Source of the DNA: Dimorphilus gyrociliatus
Lineage: Eukaryota; Annelida; Polychaeta; Dinophilidae
DNA length: 64,000 nucleotides
Reading direction: 5' to 3'
Assembly (NCBI GenBank): GCA_904063045.1
Contig: CAJFCJ010000005.1
Coordinates: forward strand, 1,519,167 to 1,583,166
A program made the position numbers and the translations under genes. Under the pieces are notes generated by a model. The model saw only the letters and a program-made list of their open reading frames with translations, was not told the origin of the DNA and searched no databases. Shown here one piece after another: positions 51,449 through 64,000 of this stretch (position 1 is its first letter; every line of letters begins with the position of its first letter).

Positions 51449-51754
51449 CTCTCGAAAACTTCGAAATTGTTTGAATCTCTATAGGAACAGATGGCGCTGT
51501 AGTCCCAAGGATCGATTATTTTATAAAATATCTATATAAAAAATATATGGTACTGAATTTGGCAGATATTTTAATTCTCTTATTTATTTTTTAATTAAAT
51601 AAAAAATCAATTAAAGTAAAAATATCCCCAAAACTAAAACCACAAAATGCTTTTGCAAACAACAATACAATAAAATGTACACGATTTGCTCCCTGGCATT
51701 TCACTTCCGACTTTCTCATCCGGCAAGCCTACCGCTTATATCTCTAAAATAAGC
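51449..51754. promoter_or_regulatory. Spacer between the WD40 gene and SRSF1
   Basis: 306 bp between divergent start codons, with an AT-rich centre (51,520-51,620). Presumed promoter for both genes. No specific motif recognised. Confidence 0.35.
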
Positions 51755-53276
51755 ATGTCCTACCGTAACAATGATAGTAGAATTTATGTTGGAAATTTGC
51801 CCCCTGACATCAGGAGCAAAGACTTGGATGATTTGTTTTACAAATATGGCAAAATTATGTATATCGACTTAAAGAATCGCCGCGGTCCGCCATTTGCTTT
51901 CGTCGAATTTGAAGATCCACGGTAAATTATTTAAACTTATTGCATTTTTGATCGATTTTGTCTTATTATTGCCGTGATGGGCTCCTAAAATGTTTTGTAT
52001 AGAAGTTTTAACCCGTCTTCGTAGGGAAAATTTTTTTTTTTCTACAAATCAATTTGTCACGACTATTACTTTGTAGTGTAGCTTAAACGAAAGGAAATCT
52101 AAGATGGCGGCGCTCAAAGTGTTCAAACGCAACCTGACTGTCGAATTGTTTTCACAGAAACTAAAATAGAGGACCTATCACAGAGGATGCAATTATCAGT
52201 TATTTTCAAAAACCTCTGAAATAACATAGGCTACATAGGTGGAATTTTGTAACTGCTCCGAATCATTGGGATTTTGAAAGTTCATAGCATGTGAGCTTTT
52301 CATTCTAAACATTTTTGCAAAAACAAATAGGCCGAATTTTCATAAAATACAGGATGGGAACAGTCTATTTTAAAAAAAAGGTTTTTAAAAAGTGAATTAA
52401 TAGTGGAATAGACGTGGTTTTCGTAGGAATTGCAATTGGGAAAATGTAAAGTAAATTGTATGGTTCCTGAATAGATTTTTAGATTCAGATGGTTAGCCCC
52501 GTCATAGGACCGTTTTTCATAATTCGAAGATTTGCAGGCTTAAAATATTAACTTAAAGCATAGTTCTTGGAAAATGGCGTGTAATTTGTTTTTACTCATA
52601 ATACTCAATGAAAACTGACACGTCATTCATCACAGTAAACATCTGTTACCAAAGTCTAAACAATTTTTGAATTTGAAACGAATTGCGTTAATACGCCACA
52701 AGATAAATGGAGAGTTCTTTAGAATGATCAATACGTTCTACTTTTAGTGACGCTGATGATGCAGTTCGTGGACGGGATGGATATAATTATGATGGATACA
52801 CTTTACGAGTAGAATTTCCTAAGGATTCCAACAGAGGATCTCGTTCTCTGTATCGTGGACGAGGAGGCGGTGGCGGTTACAGAGGGGGAGGAAGAAGAGG
52901 TGGACGAGGAGGCGGAATGCGTCGACCAGAAAATAGAGTTTTGGTAACCAATCTACCTCCTTCAGGTTCGTGGCAAGATCTGAAGGATCATATGCGCGAA
53001 GCAGGAGATATTTGCTTTGCGGATGTTTATAAAGATGGCACAGGAATCGTTGAATTTCTCCATCATGACGATATGAAGTATGCTATTCGTAAATTGGATG
53101 ATACGAAGTTTAGGAGCCACGAGAATGAAACAGCTTACATTCGTGTGAAAGAAGATGCTGGTAGACGAGATCGGTCAAGATCGAGATCAAGAAGCCATAG
53201 CTTTGAAAAGAGAGATCGAAGAAGTCCTAGCTACTCCCCGATGAGAAGGAGCCGTTCTCTATCTCCAGGTCGATGA
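51755..53276 (+). CDS. SRSF1: SRSF1-type SR splicing factor (SF2/ASF)
   Basis: Exons 51755-51921 and 52748-53276 join in phase 2 to 231 aa (human SRSF1 248). RRM1 has [10 protein letters not shown] (RNP2) and [10 protein letters not shown] (RNP1). A Gly/Arg-rich hinge ([15 protein letters not shown]) follows. The second, pseudo-RRM carries the diagnostic SWQDLKD ([17 protein letters not shown]). The RS domain is short ([10 protein letters not shown], then [14 protein letters not shown]). SR proteins bind exonic enhancers and define exons. The single intron of 826 bp is more than ten times longer than most introns here, and RRM1 is interrupted within it. Confidence 0.93.
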
Positions 53277-54108
53277 ACCCTGGTTGTTCTTTTTTTTTCT
53301 TGTAGCCTGTTATAAGTAAAAACGGCTATTTTTATAAAGATAGTTTAAAGGTAAAAAAAAATATTTTTCACGCAGGATTATTTGATCAATCATTTTGAAT
53401 TTCGAAAATAAAATGTGATTTTTAGTAGGTGTACTAAATATAAGACGCATCCATAATGTTAATAGAATTACTCTCTAAAGCGATCTATATAACTTTTTTT
53501 GTTTCCAGAATAGACCTAAAGTTTACCAAAGCATTGATTAAATATATTCTATTGCATAGGTGTATGAAGTGAACACTTTGTTGATAAATTAAATGTAACT
53601 TTTGTTATGTGCGAATAAAGTGTTATTTCGGGAAAGAAACCAATGCAAAACTAAAATTCAGTAGTTATCAAATTACTTGCTTTTTTGTAATATTAAAACT
53701 TAACGTATGAGTAAACTCATAACTTTAAAGCACTGAAATTTTTTTTTAAACGTAACATTAATCAAATTAAAGTTTTGAGCAAGTTTTATTTTGTTGTGCA
53801 GTTGATATACTATTATGATTCACTAAAATTAACAAAGTAGTTTTCATTGTGTTTATTATATATTATACTATACTATTTTATACGATCAGTTTTATTTGAA
53901 GGAAATAACATACTACTAAAAAGCTGGCCGAACATAAAGTTCTTATAATTTAAGCATAAAAGTTTACTTTCAGTCGACTTATTTTTTTTTTCGTAAGAAT
54001 AAACATGTGTTTGATTTCAACAGGTAACCTCCTTTATTCTTAAAAACCCGTAAAAATTACCGGATCTAAACTACCGGATCCATAGAGCGCCAATGCCAAT
54101 CTAAAGCG
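53277..54108. other. 3' region of SRSF1
   Basis: About 830 bp, AT-rich, likely SRSF1 3' UTR (AATAAA at 53,408 and 53,614) plus the short downstream flank of CENPX. No coding sequence seen before the CENPX last exon. Confidence 0.4.
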
Positions 54109-55241
54109 TTAAAAATCGAGCATCTGAAAAAAGTAACCGTTTGAGAGACATAGACCGAGAGTGGATAGATAAGATGCTTACCAATTGCGGGAGTATTTTC
54201 TCCACATGTTCTGGCATCACTTTATCCTGTGATTCAATCTGAAAAACCACACAAAATCTCGATTAGGTAGCTCACCCGAGAGCATTTGAGAATCCTTAGG
54301 AGCTTTTGGTACATTTAGCTTATCATGACATCGCTTAGAACTTTCTAGAAGCTGAACTTACCTGGGCGCGCTTTGCGGCTCTGACGACGAGCTCTGGAAA
54401 ATGAAGCTTGAATGTAAGTTTGTTGTGATAAATTTAGGCGATATATCGCGTATTTTTTAACATATAACAACTAGTTGACGCGATATATCATGATAACATT
54501 GATTGATTCACATTTAAAGCAGCCGAATAAGATTCAAAGCCATTCAAAACTTGATTGCATACGATGACTAGTACCCGTAGCCCACTCGTATTGATATATA
54601 AGGCCTACAGAAATGAGAAGCCTATACCCCAAGGACCAACCCTTGCTTTTCCATCCACAACCCAACGCGAGATTGAGTTTGTGTGTCTTGACTAGGGAAC
54701 GCTACGGATCACTTGTAAATATTTTTCCTTCAGTAGATTTCAGGTTATAGATAATCCAACTGCTCAACTATTACGAAATCGGAGCCACTACTATCTTTCG
54801 TTAGTTGAGAGAAAATTATTAATATTTTCTTCAAATTGTCATCGAAGAGTTCGCTAACCCTCTCGTGACCAATTTGTGTTGGTTTTGTTATGTGTAACGT
54901 TACATGAATTTTTCAAATACATTTCACAAGAACCTAAAAAACTGAATGTGTTTTCGAATGTCCTACCTTCAATAAAGCATCCAAAAAGCTCAGTAGCCAA
55001 CTGTGCAGCATTGTTCTTCACTAATTAATCGTAAAATTAATAAATGAGAAACAAGTAAAAAAATTTATCTAACTTTTGGTATTATCGCTCTTGAAGTTTA
55101 ACTGAAGAGTTTTTCGGACTGTTTCCTAAAGATAAAATTGAGTCAGAAATAAGTAAAATTTACTTATAAGCATTAATTTGTTACTGGTTTTAAAAAAGAA
55201 GCAGCAGAGCTTTCATCGCAATCTTTGCCGCTATCCGCCAT
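54109..55241 (-). CDS. CENPX: CENP-X (MHF2/STRA13), histone-fold DNA-binding protein
   Basis: Six small exons, 55185-55241, 55074-55125, 54967-55020, 54362-54393, 54182-54238 and 54109-54123 (15 nt), close exactly to 88 aa (human 81). Identification rests on the C-terminal half: ELFGCFIEELVVRAAKRAQ and EHVEKILPQLMLDF, matching human VEAAVRGVRQAQ and DQLEKVLPQLLLDF. CENP-X pairs with CENP-S in a histone-fold tetramer that works at kinetochores (with CENP-T/W) and with FANCM at stalled forks. The N-terminus starts MADSGKDCDESS. None of the exons is long enough to be found by an ORF scan. The last exon encodes only four residues plus stop. Intron 3 (54394-54966) is large and less AT-rich than its flanks. 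Confidence 0.9.
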
Positions 55242-55524
55242 AACTGATGAAACTTTCACCAATTTTGAAAACTGGTTGAATTTAAAATCTTGGGAGAAAA
55301 TATTAACAAATAATAAAGTCAAGTTCGTTAAGTTCATATTGAATGTATTTGAACACTTCAAATATCAGAAATAAGCAACACAATAATGAAGTATAATAAC
55401 TATTGAGATTCTTAACTACTTGATCTTATAAGAAATACTGTGACAAATAGTCATTAGTGTGGGATATCATTGCAAGTGTTTTAGCCGCATTATCAAAATT
55501 GTAAGATCAAATTTTTTTCTTTTT
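55242..55524. other. Short spacer, CENPX promoter and BCAT 3' flank
   Basis: About 280 bp, AT-rich; presumed CENPX promoter. No feature recognised. Confidence 0.35.
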
Positions 55525-57534
55525 TTACTGCGATGCATGCAACTTGGTGCGATCAGAAATTTCCGGAACCTCAATCATCCAAGGTGACTTTGCCTTTCCA
55601 AATTGAATATCTGTCAAGTTCTTTAGCAGCCTCCCATAGGTGGGATTCTCGACCTCCATTGTTGGAACTTCTAGCCATTTATTTTGGTAAAGAACTCTGT
55701 CAACGGGTGAAACAATACAGGCAGTTCCTGCCCCAAACACTTCTTCAACCCTGTTGTCCTTTAAACCGTTAACTAAGTCTTTCATTGTAATTATTCTTTC
55801 AGAAACGTTAAATTCACCCTACAAGATTTAATCCAAATTAGAATATATAAATGAAAATAACACAGATCATATACCCATTGTTTGGCTAGTTCAAGCAAAG
55901 ATAGTCTCGTAACTCCTGGTAAGATAATCCCTTGAGAAAGGGGTGGTGTTACCAATTCTCGTACTGGTGAACAGAAAATAAGTAGTTATAGATATAATAT
56001 ACAATTTTTTTGACTATTACTTCAATATACCTCCTTTTTCATTCGTCCACATCATAAAGATGTTCATTGTACCTACTTCAGTCATTTGTTCGTCTTTTCC
56101 ATATAGCCATAAAACTTGTTGACAGTTATGCTTTTTGTTTGCCAGATTTTGAATATAAATGGTAGGAGCATAATTACACCCCATTTTATAGCCTCCAGTA
56201 CCACCTATAGTAGCTCTGACAAATTGCGGGTCAGCCAAAAGAGAAATTGGTTTAAATCCAGTTTTATAGTATGGTCCAACTGGTCCTGCTATTACAAAAA
56301 GTTTGGCGCTTGTTGATTTGCTCACTCCTAAGTGAGGATCAGTTCCTATCATTGTTGGTCGAATGTAGAGTGTGGAAGACTGACTACATGAAGATGGATT
56401 TGGTTTTGGTACCCAGTCGCTATCAATAGCGATTAACTTTTTGATGCATTCGATCAATTCTTCACCATCGAAATCAGGAAGGTTCGATCGTAGGGCTGTT
56501 GTCTTCATTCTCTCCATATTTTTATCTGGCCTGAACAGTCGAATGACATTGTCGTATCCTCTGTAAGCTTTCATACCTTCAAACAGTTCAATAGCATAAT
56601 GCAATACCTTTGTTGCTGGATGCATCGAAAAATTTCTTATTTCTGAAATCTTCGGTCTTGTCCATCCCTCACTCTCTGTCCAGTCGATTTCCAGCATATG
56701 ATCGGAAAAATTCTGACCGAAAACCAAGTCATCCGCATTGGGTATTTCTTTGGGATTCTTCGTTAGCTCAATTTCTAGATTGGAGGCCTTGAAACTTGAG
56801 TATCTCGAAATTCCAGTAACTTGTACTGGACGTAACTTTTTAACCTGAAAAAATAATATTTAAATTATGTTTAAAAAAGTATTGCTTCAATTATTAATAT
56901 TTTCAAAAGTTAACAATAGCTAACCGATGTTGGAATTGAATATTATGTTTTTTATTAATCGATGTCTAAATCTATATTAGTTTTTAATTTTAGCTTTATT
57001 TGATTTCATTAAAAAAACACAACAAATAATATGTTAATATGTTAAAAAGCATTTTGATAATATCTCGAAACAGTTATTTATAAAATATCATGTAAACTTT
57101 TTCAAAACCAATATTTAAATAATTCATAAGGCAAAAAGTTAATTTTATTGCGTTTGTTACACTCAACCTCACACGTGCCACTAAGCCTAGTATTTAGGTC
57201 TGGGTCATTTTTTGAAAGATCTTATTCTTGAAGTTGAGAATGAGGAACAATGCTAAATGTTTAAAATATTTAAAATTATCATCTCATTTAACAAGGAAGT
57301 TTATCAAATATATAAGAAATGTTCCTAATCTTTCAACAGAATATGGCTAGTATCATTAATTTACATGGAAAAATCCAAAAGTGTAGAAAGAAATTTTTAA
57401 CTGTGTCAGTTGCTTAAATTGAACAAAAAATATTTTAATTTACTGAAAAGCTCAAAAAATATAATATATAACATTTACAAACACAAAAAAATTAAAAAAG
57501 TATTAATCACCAAAGACGCAAATCGCAACGCCAT
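55525..57534 (-). CDS. BCAT2: Branched-chain amino-acid aminotransferase, probably mitochondrial
   Basis: Exons 57511-57534, 56031-56844, 55875-55963 and 55525-55818 close exactly to 406 aa (human BCAT2 392). The first exon (MALRFASL) plus VKKLRPVQVTGISRYSSFKA is a basic, acid-free presequence typical of mitochondrial import. BCATs are PLP enzymes that transfer the amino group of leucine, isoleucine or valine to 2-oxoglutarate. Family marks: LVFGQNFSDHMLEIDW, LHYAIELFEGMKAYRG, RLFRPDKNMERM, the PLP-lysine region GGYKMGCNYAPTI, EQMTEVGTMNIFM, and ELVTPPLSQGIILPGV. The C-terminus has VFGAGTACIVSPVDRVLYQ and a family-like end. The first intron is about 670 bp. A single BCAT gene is plausible in an invertebrate, so the 2 in the symbol reflects likely location. 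Confidence 0.93.
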
Positions 57535-59126
57535 GTTGTTGAGTTTGATATTGACTGCAGAACTGTACTGTGTCATGCAAGAAAAAATAGAGCAGGGTAA
57601 AATATTCTGAGAAACTGGTATGTTTGTAAAAGAACTTTCACTGATTTTAACAACTTTTTATTAGGTGAAACAAGAAAAATTACAAAACTTTCATAACTTG
57701 AAAATGTCAATTAAATTTTCAAGTTTAATTTTCATTTTTAAAAAATTAAAAATTTAAATTATATTGTTATTTTTCCTATTTGATTTTTTATATATCATTT
57801 ATTATAAGTTAATGTTATACCAAAATTATCCTTGGTCTAAAAAATAAAATATGTAGACTATTATCTAGTATATGGTCTTTGTTTCATTCTGCAATATCAT
57901 ACTAAAATACAATGACGAAATCCTCATATTTTTTCAGTAGTTCTTATAAACTATTGCTTTTTCAATTCAGACATTTTATATTTGCAATAGAACGACTATT
58001 TTAAAAAACACAAAAACTTCGGAGCTTATTATTATATATTACAACTATTACATTTATAGGATTATAGAGCGAAATAGTATATAACCTACATTTTATACAA
58101 ATATTTTATATGAGCTAGGTGGCAAATTAGCGGATATAACTTTTTTTTACAGCTTTTATATTTACTTGCAATGATTTATTGATTTCCATTTACATACTCT
58201 AAAATTCACTTCATTTTTTCAAAAAGAAAAGAAATACAGCATTTTAAAAGTACCACTTACTTTTGACAAATTTTGTCCAAGTATTAGGTTATTAATATAC
58301 AAATTATAATTAGAAATTATTAAAATAAGTCATTACCTCCAATAGGCTTACAGACTACTACTATCTGCAATTTATTACTTAAGAGCTACGATATCACTGT
58401 CTAATATAGGCTTTCAAGTTTATAAGATGAGAAAGTTCATAGTATTAATCTAGATTGTAAAAATTATACAATTGAAGGATGTGGCAGTTTTCTCTTTTCC
58501 TTGTCATGTAAACTAGTTAATGCTCTATTTTAATGCAAAACTAGATAATTTATCAATTTCCTATGAAATATTTTATTTAAACTACTCTATTTTGACAGAG
58601 ATAATAATGAAAAAAGACGAAGGCATACTTTTGAAATTTGTATGGTGTTGAATAGTTCACACAAGTTTAGTATTTTTTAGTTTTCTCTTGTGTTATTGAA
58701 TTGTATTTGTAAAAGAAAAAAAAAGAATAATTTATGAAAGGGAAAACTTCCAAAGCTTGTTTTTTCCGTTAATAAAATACTACTTAGCATTTATAGTCTA
58801 AGGCGAAAAATTCTTTGTCTTAATAAATCAAGCGAAAACTGGTACATCAGATTGCAAAAAGATATATTTATAACTAAGGAATGCAATAAGAATAAAAATT
58901 AAATTATTAAATTATTCTCATTTGAATGGTGACGCTAATTATATTTTACTACATTCTCTAAAAAGACTTTTTTTTAAATTTAAATTCACTAGTATTAAGT
59001 TTTGTTAAATATTTTAGTAAAGTTTAAGTGAAGGCCAAGGCCAAGGTGAAGGATAAAGAGGCTCCATCGCTAATCGTTCGATTCTAGAAAACCTGTGCTG
59101 ACAGATCTCATTATGTACTTGTGATA
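57535..59126. other. Intergenic region between BCAT and PCYT2
   Basis: About 1.6 kb, very AT-rich with many homopolymer runs; divergent promoters at either end. GC rises just before PCYT2 (59,030-59,100). No coding or RNA gene recognised. Confidence 0.4.
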
Positions 59127-62645
<3,519 letters not shown>

Positions 62646-64000
62646 TGAATTTGCGACTTTATCATACTTTGCAGAGTAGTTTTTTTTTTAACTTTAAATA
62701 TTCGCTTCCTATATATATAGTATATATATATATATATATCTTTTACCAGTACATTTTTTAAAGCTGATATATTTCTGCAATCTACTCTGTTGTGGGTATT
62801 AATTATTACTTGCTACTTGTGTGACTTCAATGACGCTTCTGTGATTTCATTGCCAAAACCAGTACTTTGGCTTGAATAAACTTCGCAAATCTTCAGATAA
62901 GAAACTTATAAATGTTTATAGCATACAATTCTTTACGTCGCAAAGTTACAAATACGTTTCAATGTGAAGAGTAAATAAATTGATTCTCTATACAACGATA
63001 CAGGAAAGTATAGATTACAGTTTACTCTAAACTCGAACAATATCCGGTTGTGATAATAAGAAACCGGACGATAACAAATTGTCCACGTTTGTAGAAACTA
63101 TCTATATGAAATTCCTGACGTTTATTAAATGACCTTTTAGTCGAGTTTTATAAGAACAATGTTGAATATAAAGAGCTTCCTTTTTATATAAGTGGAAAAG
63201 TTTAAATTAAACTTTGCTTTCTCTATTAGACAGCTGTAGCTAAAAGAATGCTCTTGAAAGACCTATTCTCGCACACAAGAATTTGTTGGAGTTGAGATAT
63301 TTGAGGGTGTCTTTGACCTATTTATAGATAGTATGTTTAGACGGATTAGCAAATGTAAATTATACACAGAGACGAGGCACAATCTCTGACGAAAAATTCT
63401 CACACACCCTACACAAAACAGAATCCTTTGTTTTATACGAAAATAAGTTTACAGCTGATTGAAAACATACTTTGTCAATGCCCCCCTTGGATTTGTTTAA
63501 TTAAAAAAAAAAACACATAAATGTTTGAATTATATCAATTTTTTCAGTAGCTGTTAGATAGGATATTAAGTGATCGTAAAAATTATCTAGGTCTGTAGCA
63601 TTTTTTTCTTTGAATCGACGTTCAGTGTAAACTTCCGGTTTGTGCAAGGCCATCCTGACGTTTGCTTAAGCTTAGGATTTTTCTTAAGAAAAAGAAAAAA
63701 ATAAGTGAAAAAAAAAGACTACAAAAGCTAATTACGCGCTTGAAAAGAAATAGAAATAATTTTAGTTATTTCTAAGTGGGGGAATATTGGCGACGGGCCA
63801 AAATCAGAAGTTATTCCAACCGAAAGCGGCGCTGAGCAACGAATCGAAAAATCAATAGCGGTAAACAGCGCCAGTCAGCTTAAAGACAACCACTAGCAAA
63901 CTTACTATGAAGGAACATCTAATACTGGCGGTATCTAATAAGACTGGCTAAGTCGGTACCGCATATTGGGGACACAGGTGGCGCTGGCGCTGCCCTGAAG
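62646..64000. other. Terminal intergenic region with (TA)n run and GC-richer right edge
   Basis: About 1.35 kb after PCYT2. A TA-dinucleotide run lies at about 62,710-62,739. From about 63,780 to the window end, base composition shifts sharply towards GC with several CGs and GGCGCTGGCGCTGCC at the edge, unlike the rest. This may be the promoter or 5' exon of a gene beyond the window. No coding exon could be established. Confidence 0.4.

Noticed and set aside
57410-57610. 66-codon plus-strand frame overlapping the BCAT first exon
   Set aside because: Lys/Asn-rich, no ATG start, antisense to a well-supported exon.

Overview
This is a stretch of an animal (metazoan) nuclear genome. Almost every gene is split by GT-AG introns, most only 45-70 bp long, and the DNA between genes is very AT-rich. 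The families are animal ones: syndecan, an LMO7-like PDZ/LIM protein, a claudin-like tetraspan protein, BANP and ATRAID. Short introns and small intergenic gaps suggest an invertebrate bilaterian with a compact genome. I cannot name the species. No virus, prophage, CRISPR array, operon or recognisable transposon is visible.

Layout, left to right. 1-4.4 kb: two tandem secreted L-amino-acid oxidase-like genes on the minus strand (the first cut by the window edge) flank a membrane SDR gene. 4.4-7.1 kb: no gene recognised, but possible coding remnants. 7.1-14.9 kb: BANP and VPS28 (minus), HSDL2 (minus) back to back with the cardiolipin synthase CRLS1 (plus), then ATRAID (plus), assembled from seven small exons. 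15.0-20.8 kb: TBL3/UTP13 (minus) with a tandemly duplicated mini-exon and a long Ser-rich tail. 21.1-25.6 kb: a small minus ORF, a PhyH-family dioxygenase and an unrecognised 311-aa protein (both plus). 26.0-28.1 kb: syndecan (minus) carrying an unexpected thyroglobulin-type-1-like module. 28.4-32.5 kb: RPS3 (plus) tail to tail with WDR48 (minus). 33.9-36.8 kb: a 76-aa ORF and a calmodulin-like EF-hand gene (plus). 38.7-44.0 kb: the LMO7-like gene (plus) with a claudin-like gene nested in one intron on the opposite strand. 44.7-50.1 kb: bystin (BYSL, minus) head to head with NOL6 (plus). 50.3-53.3 kb: a WD40 gene (minus) and SRSF1 (plus). 54.1-57.5 kb: CENPX (minus, six tiny exons) and branched-chain aminotransferase (minus). 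59.1-62.6 kb: PCYT2 (plus). The last 1.3 kb has no recognised gene but becomes GC-richer at the edge.

These are mostly unlinked housekeeping functions, not a pathway cluster. Three genes encode small-subunit ribosome biogenesis factors (TBL3, BYSL, NOL6) and RPS3 is a small-subunit protein. CRLS1 and PCYT2 make phospholipids, with HSDL2 in lipid metabolism beside CRLS1. The LMO7-like and claudin-like genes are both expected at cell junctions. Exon boundaries below were chosen by eye from GT/AG dinucleotides and reading-phase continuity. Where the phases close exactly I state the resulting protein length.
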